NCBI RefSeq assembly: GCF_028372415.1
Contig: NC_092875.1
Location: forward strand, 55,345,228 to 55,409,227
DNA: 64,000 nt
Reading direction: 5' to 3'
DNA from: Notamacropus eugenii
Taxonomy: Eukaryota; Chordata; Mammalia; Diprotodontia; Macropodidae
Each line of letters starts with the position of its first letter. Position 1 is the first letter of the stretch. A program made the position numbers and the translations under genes. The notes beneath the pieces are model-generated. The model had not been told where the DNA came from. It made no database searches and saw only the letters and a program-made list of their open reading frames with translations. Of this stretch, positions 44,579-53,400 are shown one piece after another.

Positions 44579-44650
44579 AGGTCCTCAATCCCACAGTGCA
44601 CCGCGCCCCACCTAGGGACGGGCGGGGATGTCTGTGTGTGCGTGGAGAGG

Positions 44651-44692
44651 CTGAGAAGGGGGAGGGAAAGGTGGGGGGGGGGGGGGGGGGGG
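44651..44692 (+). repeat. G-rich tract with a G20 homopolymer
   Basis: GGGGG-A-GGG-AAAGGT followed by 20 consecutive G (44673-44692). Fits a G-quadruplex pattern on the plus strand; it would be C-rich in SUGP1 RNA if that leader extends this far. The exact G count may be a sequencing approximation. Confidence 0.85.
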
Positions 44693-44713
44693 AGGCTGTT
44701 ATACTGCGCACAG

Positions 44714-44731
44714 CCTACTGGGACGTGTAGT
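44714..44731 (-). promoter_or_regulatory. ZNF143/Staf-like motif A
   Basis: Plus-strand cctactgggacgtgtagt resembles the reverse of the ACTACAAYTCCCAGMATGC consensus (TGCTGGGARTTGTAGT). Confidence 0.5.
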
Positions 44732-44889
44732 CCATGCCTCTAGGACCCCTCGCGGGGGTCACTATAAAAGAATTCTTAAAGCGGTGGGCTCACTCTGACC
44801 TTAGGACTGTTTCTGACTCGTCCTCTATGGGGCGAACAACTTTGCTCCGAAAGCCACCCTTTATTGACCGCGCTTTCATCACGCGGCAG

Positions 44890-44906
44890 CCTACAACTCC
44901 CATGAG
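44890..44906 (+). promoter_or_regulatory. ZNF143/Staf-like motif B
   Basis: cctacaactcccatgag matches the ACTACAAYTCCCAGMATG consensus closely, and runs opposite to motif A. Confidence 0.6.
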
Positions 44907-44936
44907 GAGTCGCGCGCGCGAGGGAGTTAGGGGGAG

Positions 44937-45011
44937 ATGCTCACGAACGCCTCATCAAGTTATCACGAGAGCCGCCGCGGCTTCCGTCCGGCGCCCCCTC
45001 CCCCAACCTAG
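44937..45011 (+). other. Possible 24-codon uORF in the MAU2 leader
   Basis: ATG CTC ACG AAC ... CCA ACC TAG, ending 32 nt before the MAU2 ATG. It is only relevant if transcription starts upstream of 44937. The ATG context (A at -3, C at +4) is moderate. Confidence 0.4.
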
Positions 45012-45039
45012 TTCGGCGGCCGGTTGTTGTTGTGCGGCC

Positions 45040-45051
45040 CAAGATGGCGGC
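45040..45051 (+). promoter_or_regulatory. YY1 motif over the MAU2 start codon
   Basis: CAAGATGGCGGC is a perfect YY1 site of the kind found at +strand starts of housekeeping genes, with the ATG as the MAU2 initiator. Confidence 0.75.
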
Positions 45052-45295
45052 TCAGGCGGCCCAAGCGGCCCAGGCCGAGGCCTCGGAGTCGTGGTACCTG
45101 GCGCTGCTGGGCTTTGCCGAGCACTTCCGCACGTCCAGCCCGCCCAAGATCCGACTCTGCGTGCACTGCCTCCAGGCCGTGTTTCCCTTCAAGCCTCCGC
45201 AGCGCATCGAGGCCCGCACGCACCTGCAGCTGGGCTCCGTGCTCTACCACCACACCAAGAACAGCGAGCTGGCCCGCAGCCACCTCGAGAAGGCG
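45044..45295 (+). CDS. MAU2: MAU2 exon 1 (partial gene; first 84 residues)
   Basis: Codes [20 protein letters not shown], then [40 protein letters not shown] and [24 protein letters not shown]. This is the N-terminus of MAU2 (SCC4; about 610 residues in human), the TPR-type scaffold that wraps the NIPBL N-terminus and loads cohesin onto chromatin. The two helical repeats after the Ala/Gln-rich leader match human almost exactly. The leader is shorter than the human one as I recall it. ATG has A at -3 and G at +4. Donor GCG|gtgagg leaves phase 0. The next exon (human begins WLISQQ) is not in the window. Confidence 0.97.
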
Positions 45296-45420
45296 GTGAG
45301 GAAAGGCCCTGGGATCGCGGCGCGGCGGGCGAAGAGGGGCCGCCGCCGAGCCCCCAGCGCCCAGGGCCCCAGAGCTAGGCCAAGCCTGGGGGGTGGGAGC
45401 GGGGGGCGGGAGGAAAGGCC

Positions 45421-45660
45421 GGGACTGAGGTGACAGGTAGGAGGTAGCTCGTGGCGGAGGTGACAAGAGGAGGACCCCCACCCCCGGGCCGAAGTGACAG
45501 GAGGCAGAGAGGTCGGGCTGAGCTGACACCAGGGAAGAGCCTGGGCTGAGGCGACATAAGGAGGAGAGCTCAGGCTGAGGTGACAGGAGAGGGAACCCCT
45601 AGACTGAGATGACAAAGGGGAGGACCTCTGTCTGGGCTGCGGTGACAGAAAGAAGGGACC
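45421..45660 (+). repeat. G-rich minisatellite, ~30-bp unit with TGACAG core
   Basis: TGACA/CGACA cores begin at 45431, 45461, 45495, 45524, 45552, 45581, 45610 and 45643, a spacing of 28-34 bp. Typical unit: gggctgaggtgacaggag plus gaggaccccc. A further gaggtgacaggaggg occurs at about 45776. Eight units, diverged. Confidence 0.85.
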
Positions 45661-46497
45661 CCCATGCTGAGAGGAGCAGGAGGGAGGCAGAATGGGGTGT
45701 CAGGAAAAGACGGACCAGAATGAGGATAGGATCGAGAGAAACTGGGGCAGGAGGCAGGCAGGGAGATCAGAGAGGAGGTGACAGGAGGGGCAGAGGCTGA
45801 ATTGGAAGTGATGGGGGGTAACAGGGTGGCTGGAGAAGGAAGGCTTGGGAGGGAGGCAGTGACTTTTCAAATGGCCATCCTAGTTCCAAGTGTTGATTCC
45901 ACTTTTTAACTTAGTATTTTTTCTTTCCTTCTTGCTTTGACAGTCACAGTCCTAGTCTTGAAAAGTAGCAGGTACAGTCGTCATTGCCTTATGTTTAGTA
46001 ATATCGTAGTTGTAAAGTTGTTTCGAACCACAGTAACACTGTACAGAATCAGAGTAGACAGTTTACCCCCAGACTGGTTACTTAGATTTTACTTGCTACT
46101 GTACTAAATCCTGACTTGGTACTGTATGCAGAATAAAGATACTCGTTTAATACTGGTTAAGCAAAGAAAGATTTTTGTGTGTGTAAGATTTTGTTTGGTT
46201 TTAGGTAATAATAACTTATATTTACATAGCACGTAGGTGATTTACAAAGGACCTTCCTCACCCCAGCCCTGTGGGGAAGATGGTATAGTTAATTGTCTCA
46301 TTTTACAGATTTGTAAACTGAGGGTCAAAGAATTGAAATAGCCTGTTCATATAAGTGATTTAGCTGAGATGATAACTTGGGTTCCTTTATTTCTACTATA
46401 CCTCCGGGCTGCAGGTGGTGGTAATAAATAGATCCTCTTTCAAGAGAAAGCCAGACATTTCTGGAAAACATTATTCTTATAATGACATTGATGGTCA

Positions 46498-46700
46498 CTA
46501 GGCAGCTTGGTACACAGGAAAGAGCGCTGACTCAGGAATGAGAGGACCTGAGTTGAAACCTTGCCTCTTAGGCTTACTAGCTGTGTGATTTGGAGCAAAT
46601 TGCTTAACCTCACTGGGCCTCAGTTTCCTCATCTGTAGAAAGAGGGGGTTGGATTAAATGACTTCTGAGGCCTTTTCCAGCTCTAATCTATATAATTTTA
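46498..46700 (+). repeat. tRNA-core SINE with MAR1-type tail
   Basis: gagaggacctgagttgaaac, then cttactagctgtgtgatttg, ctcagtttcctcatctgtag and the tail gattaaatgacttctgaggc with ccttttccagctctaatcta. Confidence 0.85.
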
Positions 46701-47689
46701 AGTGTTAACTACAAGCAATGAATGTTTCTGGTTGGTGATTGGTAGTACTTTGCCACAAACTATATCCAATTCGAATGTAATGTAATCATAGTTTATATTA
46801 ATAAAGGGCTTTAATAATAGTAACTGACATCAAGTATTTCATGATTTGCAAAGTATCTGCATGACATTGGGCAAGTTATTTTGAATTATATGGCCCCTGA
46901 GTTCAAAACAGCTTTTCTTCTATTATCCTAAGAAATCTGTGAGAACCATTCTCCCTCTACTGATTACCCTTATGTATATGTATTTTGTGTATCCTCCCAC
47001 CTCCCCCAAGTAGAATATGAGATCTTAGAGGTGAGGGATCATTTTTTTTTGTCTGTATTGACAGTGCCTAGCACAATTCCTTGCACATTGAGTTTAGAAG
47101 GGTCCAAGGCATTGTGGTAGGTGCTGGGGATACAAAAATATCCCCTTCCCTCAAGGACCTTATATTCTACTAATGCATAGATAGATGAGGAATTACAAAA
47201 TATATACAGACTTAGACAAAGTAAGTTCAAGGAGAGAGCACTAAATATAGTCTAACCCAATATATTTGCGAAGATGAGAAAAAGGAATCAATTTTTAATT
47301 TAATAATCTTGCTGCAGTCCACGTGAGAAGAACATATCTGTTTTCATGGTAGAGAATAAGTCAGTTTTTAAAAATATCTTCCTACTACACTTCAGAAAAT
47401 AGACCAGATTCCGGAGTACTTGTTTAGTTACATTCTGTATTTCCTTGAATTTTGAATGGATTTTGTTCATACATCTCCAATGGTGGTAACTGTAACTGCA
47501 GCTTATGAATAAGCTGCTCAAAAGTAGGTGTTCTATCCACCTAGTAGGTGCTTAATAAATGTTACTTGAGTTGAGGTGTGGTGCCAGTGATGAGAAAATG
47601 AGAGCTGAAGTATCTGCTTAATATCAGTAAGTATCAGAGGCAGTTAATGAGCAAGGTAAGCCATTCAATAATAATAATAAGTAATAAGC

Positions 47690-47945
47690 CATTCAAATGC
47701 TTGAGAGTATCAATTATGTCCTGTCTTCATCTTAGCTTCTTCAGGCTGAACATCCGCCATTCTTTCAGCCAATCTTCATAGGATATAGATTCAAGGCCTG
47801 TCACCATCTTTATTACCCTTTTCTGGACTATCTCCAGCTTATTCCTAAACTGTGGCATCCAGAACTGTACACAATACTCCAGTCCAGATATGGTCTGACT
47901 AGAGCAGAGTACTGAGGGGCTATCACTTTCTTATTCTAGGTTCAG
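47690..47945 (-). mobile_element. CR1/L3 fragment, antisense
   Basis: Reversed CR1 3' region: cttcaggctgaacatccgc, tctttcagccaatcttcata, ttttctggactatctccagc, aactgtacacaatactccag, atggtctgactagagcagag. Confidence 0.8.
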
Positions 47946-48696
47946 TATTCTATGCAGTGCACCATAGTGAGTTTTTTTCATGACACTTCTGTACCTATAT
48001 CAATTCTTTTTTTAGTATCTCTGGTTATTATTTTCACTGTCTTTTGCTTTTACTGCTCAAATATCCCCATAAGTCTCCAAGAAGTCCCCATGAGCCTCCC
48101 CATAAGTCATTTTGTTTTTTATATAATTTTTCCCTGTCATTTGTTTATATTGATATTTTCCATCTGCTTAATCAAGTTGGCCATGTTTAAGTTATGTTGA
48201 AGGAATTTCAATAGTTGAGTTTCAGAACTTCTAAAAATCCTTATGGGGAGAGGGAGAAATTTGTTACATGTTGTGGGGTACTTGTCAAAACAGTCCTGAG
48301 TGCTTTCTTCCTCCCTTGGTCACTTTCTTGAAGTTGAAACTGTGGTAGTGGTGTATCACACAAGTGTAGTATAATGCTTCTAAACCAATTCTAGATTTAA
48401 AACTACCTAACCTAATTCTAGATTTAAAACTTGGCTAACACCTGTATCTACCTAATTGTTGGCTTATTTCCCAGCTTTCTACGGATCCCAAAGCAAATAC
48501 ATTTCATAAGAGGAGACATACCTCATGGCTTTTTTTGGTATAGTTTCGTTACTTGTTATTTTGACAGTTAGTTGGCAGTGTTATCCAAATTCCTAGCATT
48601 ATATGGTGTTTCTGGGTAAATATTTCATGAATTTAATGTGTGCTTTATTATTCACAAGTTACTTGGTGATTTAAATGTAAACTATTATTGCTGATT

Positions 48697-48700
<4 letters not shown>

Positions 48701-48750
<50 letters not shown>
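48701..48750. repeat. (GT)25 microsatellite
   Basis: Fifty uninterrupted bases of GT, immediately before an RTE-type 3' end. Confidence 0.98.
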
Positions 48751-48752
<2 letters not shown>

Positions 48753-48777
48753 CAAAACAAAAGCATTTATATCACTA

Positions 48778-49060
48778 TATGTGCCAGATGGCACAGGACT
48801 GCCAAGCATGGCTTGCCCACATCAGAAAAGGTGCTGTGTTCTATGAGCAAAACAGAATTGAAACAGCTCAAAGGAAACGCATTATGAGCAAATTTAGAGA
48901 ATCCACTCCAAATGTTCAATGTACTCGATTTATGGTAGAGCATTCCGAGCTCACATTGATCTGATCAGCCACAATTAGACCCAATGAAACTTAACTCTAG
49001 CATACAGGTGTCATTTTGGTCCTCTTTGAGAAGGAAGGAAAACAACCAACCATAATAAAA
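48778..49060 (+). mobile_element. RTE-clade LINE 3' end or RTE-derived SINE
   Basis: The plus frame reads AQDCQAWLAHIRKGAVFYEQ and NRIETAQRKR, like the C-terminal end of RTE-type endonuclease/RT proteins (W-x-x-x-V/I-R-x-G..., then an Arg/Lys-rich helix). It is followed by a decayed zinc-finger-like part (gtagagcattccgagctc). The tail tttggtcctctttgagaagg resembles that of the short repeats at 42.0, 49.5 and 58.3 kb. Confidence 0.65.
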
Positions 49061-49370
49061 CATAGAAGTATGTTTGAAAGAATGGCTCATTGTGGAATTT
49101 ATATCAGAATACAAGAGTAGTTCAGTATTAGGAAAACAATGTAATCATATCAACTCAATTTACAGAATTAAGAGATTCTTAGTTAGAGAGGACCTCAGAG
49201 ATCTAGTCCAACATGTATCTAAACCACAGTCTGCTCTACAGCATACACAACAAGCAGTCATCCAGCCCTTGTTTAAAGATTTCTGGTGACAGAGAACACG
49301 CTGTCTCCCATTCTGCTTTTTAGTAGCTGAACACCTCATACATCTCAAAAAGAGACTTGGAGCTCCACAG

Positions 49371-49449
49371 TTAACACATGGGATTCAAACCCAGCATCTC
49401 CTGTTTACTCGACAGGTGTTTTAACCAACTAAGCCTTTTGAGAGCTGCT
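49371..49449 (-). pseudogene. tRNA-Thr(AGT)-like fossil
   Basis: Minus strand has D-arm GGCTTAGTTGGTTAAAA, anticodon stem CCTGT/ACAGG with AGT in place, and T-arm CTGGGTTTGAATCCCA, all close to mammalian tRNA-Thr-AGT. Acceptor strands (tctcaaa and gtgttaa) do not pair, and T33 before the anticodon is G. Not functional; either a tRNA pseudogene or the head of a tRNA-derived SINE. Confidence 0.6.
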
Positions 49450-49915
49450 CATCCACCTTTGGTTTCCACCTTCACCCAACTCTTACATCTGGCTCCAAGA
49501 GGCTGTAGCATATACAGCAGCTACACCTCAGTAAAAACATCTTGGTATTTGGATTAACCCAGGTTGAGAATAACTGACAGACCTCAGACCCACAGTTGAG
49601 CCACCCCAAGCATGTGAAGACTTCCACTGGTGGAAGAATCGGATGAGGGCAATTTGTTTCAATAGTCATGAAAATGGTTGGAGCAGGTGCTGTGGAGTGC
49701 TTAGAGCTTGGTCAGATATTGAAGATGCCAAGGCTATCCACTGCATGCTGGGCCTTCTCTAGTCATCCTGATTGTTGTCTTGACACTGGATTTCAGTGAC
49801 TGGAAGAAAGAGTGAGGCTGATGACTTTGTGCAACTGTCTCACTTAAATCCAATCTAGGTGCAGGTCAAGATATCACCCTGCAATGTCATTGGTCCTCTT
49901 AAAAAACAAAGGATG
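49450..49915 (+). repeat. RTE-tailed interspersed repeat
   Basis: Ends ggtgcaggtcaagatatcac, then caatgtcattggtcctctt and a short A-rich run (aaaaaacaaaggatgaacag). Contains ggtgctgtggagtgcttaga and gatgccaaggctatccact. Inserted in the CR1/L3 above. Confidence 0.6.
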
Positions 49916-51677
49916 AACAGCAAAACTTTCTTAGGAGATTTTTCCTTATGTGAGGCTTCAGTTTATCTTTTTATAGTTTTGTTGCCTGGGGACAGGCAAA
50001 ACAAATCTAATTTCTCTTCCATCACAACCATTTAAATGCTTAAAGAGAGCTTTCATGTCTTCTCTTGAATGAGTACTTTCTAGTTCCTTCAAGTGTATCT
50101 TATATGACAAGAATTAAAGATCATTCAGCATTCCATTTGCCATCATCCATATTTAGCCCAGTTTACCAATGTTCTTCCTAAACTATAGCACTCAGAACTC
50201 AACAAAATACTTAGTAGGCAGTCTGACCAGGGTAGAGTACAGTGAGAATGTCATGTTCCTACTCTTGAACCCTGTACCTCTCTGAATTCAGCTTAAGATC
50301 ACAGCTTTCCCAGTTGTACTATCACACTGTTGACTCATTAAGTTTATAGTCTACTAATACTTCAAGTGTTTTTCCAACAGTTATTCATCTATACTTTATC
50401 CATCTTATACTTGTGAAATTAAGTTTAACTTTAAACTTCAGTGCAAAACTTTACATTTATCCCTGCTAAAAATGTTGTGTTGTATGACTTGGCCCAATGT
50501 TCTACTTGTCAAGGTCTTTTTGAATACTGTCTTCCACTTTATTACCCATCCTTCTCAGCTTTGTGTCTTCTGTAAATCTGATGTTTATTGTCCATGCCTT
50601 TACCTAAATCAGTGATTCAAATGTTAAACCTCACAGGGCCAAAGATATGTAAATCCTTTGGGAATGCTACTGGAAATCACCTTAGAAGTAACATCAAATT
50701 ATCAACTCTTTGGGTCCAGCTATACCAGTTCCAAATCCACCTAATTGTATTGTTGGCCAACTTATCTTCTGTCTCCAACTTTTCTACAAGGACACTCTGA
50801 GAAACTGTGTCGAATGCTTTGCTAAAATCTAGGTAAATTATACCTCTGATACTCCATGGTCTACCAATCTAGTAACTCTATCAGAATACCTATTTTTGAT
50901 AAAGATATACTGATTATTTATAATCACTGCTTTCTTTTCTAGGTGTTCACTAACCATTTCCTTAATAAAATATTCTAAAATTTTCCTAAGAATCCAAATC
51001 AAACTCACCATTCTGTAATTTCTACTCTCACTCTTTTCTGAAATTAGAGCCATTTGCCTTCCTCCCATCATATTGTTCTTTGTGATATTTTAAAGGTCAC
51101 CAACAGTGGCTTAGCCATCATACCAGCTGGAACTTCCAGGACCTAGAATGTAGTATGCCTGGGTCATATGACTTAAACATATCCAGGGCACCTAGGAGCT
51201 CTTGTATTGGCTCCCTACTCATTGTTGAATATCACCTCCTTAATGTGATTTTTGTTTTTTCCTTTCCAGTACAAAGATCATTCTTCTTGACAGAAAAAGC
51301 AAAAACAAAAATTATCATTAATTCTTAAGTCCAGTCAGCAGCCCTCGTTGAACTTCTTTTTCTTCAGGATAGCTAAATAAAAGAATCCATTTTGTTATCT
51401 TTACCTTTCCATGTTAGCTTCATTTCATTCTGAGCATTATCGCTCTTAACAATATTCTCTACTAGACTTTTGCTTTTAACCTTTGATATATGCTCTTGCC
51501 TCTGTCTTCTCTACCTGACTTCAGAAAGAAAAAAAATCTTAGTTGCTTGGTGAATTCCTTATATGTATCCAAATCATTCTTACCAACCTTTGTTAAGTCC
51601 ACAACATTGCTGACCAGAAGCCTGTCATTCCTATGTTTTAAGCCATTGTTCAGATATTTATAACTCATTTTCATACA

Positions 51678-52620
51678 ATCAACAAAGATTTATTATATGC
51701 TAAATATTGTGCTGGGAACAGAAAGACAAAGGTGAAACAGTACCTGGCCCTGAGGAGCTCACATTCTATCAGAAAGACAAAATATACGTAAATATATACA
51801 AGGTAAATTTTTAGAGAGGAGGGCATTAGCAGGTGGGAGAATGAAGAAAGGTTTCTGATGAAGATAGCATCATAGTAAGTACTCATCCCCTTACCGATAC
51901 TGAAAATAACACTGTCCCTACCCACAAAGGGTTTACAGTTTACTTAAAGGTTAAGGCCCATACCATAGATAATCCTAATACGAGGTAATGTGATAAGGTC
52001 AGAGGAAGGAAAATTTGAAAAGGGAGAAAACACTTTCAGGCAGGAAGTTAAAGGAAGACTATGGCTTGAAGGCTAAGAAGAATTTTGAAAAATAGGTTGG
52101 GACTAGGTTATGTAATATTTTAAAAGCTAAACATAGGAATTTGTATTTTATCTTAGAGGCAATAGGAAGTCACTGAAGTTGATTAAGAGAAACGGTTAAA
52201 TCTGGGCTTAAGGAAAATTACTTTGGTAGCAGTTTGTAGGATGACCTAGAGTGGAGAGACTTGAGGCAAGGAAACCTTTTAAGATGCTGTTGCAGTAATG
52301 TAGGCAAGAAGTGATAAGGTCCCAAACATCAGTTACCTGAAGTGGTAGCTCTGTGACTGTTGAAAAAGGGCTAGGATGTAAGAGATGTTGTAAGGGTTGA
52401 AACAGTAAGATTTGGCAGCTGACTAGCTATATGGGGTGAAGGGGCAGTGAGAAGTTCAGGATAATGCCAATGTTATGACCCTGAGAGACTTGAAAGATGG
52501 CAGTTCCTTTGACAAAATCAGAGAAGTTTAAAAGAGAGAAAGGCTTGAAATGGAAGGATAATTAATTTTGTTTTGGATATATTGACTTTGAAATGTTTCC
52601 AGGATATCCATTTTAAAATG
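51678..52620 (-). mobile_element. L2-clade LINE fragment, antisense
   Basis: Reversed L2 tail (caacaaagatttattatatg, then tgaggagctcacattctatc), then body landmarks gaggcaataggaagtcactg, tgttgcagtaatgtaggcaa and ttttggatatattgactttg. About 940 bp. Confidence 0.8.
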
Positions 52621-52954
52621 TACAGTAAGCAATAGGTGGGACTGAAGCTCAGGAAACATGTTTATATATACATTATATTTTTACATACTTTTCGATATAC
52701 GTGTGTGTTTGTATAAATAGATACAGATATATACATGTATGTATATGATAGTCATCTACATCAAGATAGATATGAGTATTCCCTTCATATTATTGTAAAT
52801 GGTCTTCATTAGTTACTTTGTCTAAAAAATAATAATAATCTGGTGGCTGATTCTCTGCTTGGCCTTTCTTAGCTACACTGGTCCAATGAGGTATATCTGT
52901 CTATCTGTATATAGATATGTAATATATATGCGTGTATGCTCATTGCCTTGTAAA

Positions 52955-53400
52955 TATCAATAAACATTGAAGTTTCTGCTGTATGCCAGGCATTGTGCTA
53001 GATCGTTGGTTAGTCATTTTTTCACTAGTGTGTCCAACTCTTCATGGCCCCTTTTGGGGGGTTTTCTTGGCAAAGATACTGGAGTAATTTGCCATTTCCT
53101 TCTTCAGCTCTTTGTACAGATGTGGAAACTGAGGCAAACAAAATTAAGTGATTTGCCCAGGGTCACACAGCCAAAAGTGTGTGAGGTCACATTTGAACTC
53201 AAGACCTTCTGACTCCAGGCCCAGCATGTTATCCACTGTGCCACCTACCTACCCCAAGCACTGGAAATACAAATTTAAAAAAAAGACAGTCCATACCTGA
53301 GGAGACAGAACTCAAAAAGAAGGTGAACATGTTGGGGAAAGGTACTCAACATAAGGACAAGATGGTGAAGTCAGAGAAGTTTCAAAGTAGTCCACCAGGT
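52955..53400 (-). mobile_element. L2 3' end, antisense, split by a SINE
   Basis: caataaacattgaagtttct and tatgccaggcattgtgcta lie left of 53005; the reading resumes at 53256 with agcactggaaatacaaat and cagtccatacctgaggag. Confidence 0.8.
53005..53255 (-). repeat. WSINE/MAR1-type SINE, antisense
   Basis: Reverse of the copy at 42312-42544: agatactggagtaatttgcc, gatttgcccagggtcacaca, gacttctgactcc-type sequence, then tgtgccacctacctacccc at the tRNA-like head. Confidence 0.9.

Larger units (their letters stand above)
44575..45043. promoter_or_regulatory. Divergent SUGP1-MAU2 promoter and 5' leaders
   Basis: 469 bp separate the two start codons. No TATA box is placed suitably for either gene. 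Contains a G20 run, two opposed ZNF143/Staf-like motifs and CGCG-rich stretches. Transcription starts cannot be placed from sequence alone. Confidence 0.88.
44150..45420. promoter_or_regulatory. CpG island spanning both gene starts
   Basis: Sharp rise in G+C and CpG density compared with the AT-rich flanks. It covers SUGP1 exon 1, the divergent promoter and all of MAU2 exon 1. Boundaries judged by eye. Confidence 0.85.
49160..51680 (-). mobile_element. CR1/L3 LINE, antisense, interrupted at 49,345-49,917
   Basis: Left piece 49160-49335 (gagaggacctcagagatcta, then cgctgtctcccattctgc). Right piece from 49918 has the ordered reversed CR1 3' and RT region: acaggcaaaacaaatctaat, cagaactcaacaaaatactt, aaaactttacatttatccct, cagctttgtgtcttctgtaa, aaatgttaaacctcacaggg, tgtgtcgaatgctttgctaa. 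About 1.9 kb in total, old. Confidence 0.8.

Noticed and set aside
44734-45378. A 214-codon plus-strand frame across the promoter and MAU2 exon 1
   Set aside because: It is in a different frame from MAU2, has the Arg/Pro/Gly-rich look of GC-rich noncoding sequence, and matches no family.
45008-45615. Long minus-strand frames opposite MAU2 exon 1 and the minisatellite
   Set aside because: Shadow frames of GC-rich and repeated sequence; the repeated SCHLSP pattern is simply the minisatellite read backwards.
48701-48964. Frame starting MCVCVCVC at the GT repeat
   Set aside because: The start is microsatellite and the rest is an RTE 3' end, not a gene.
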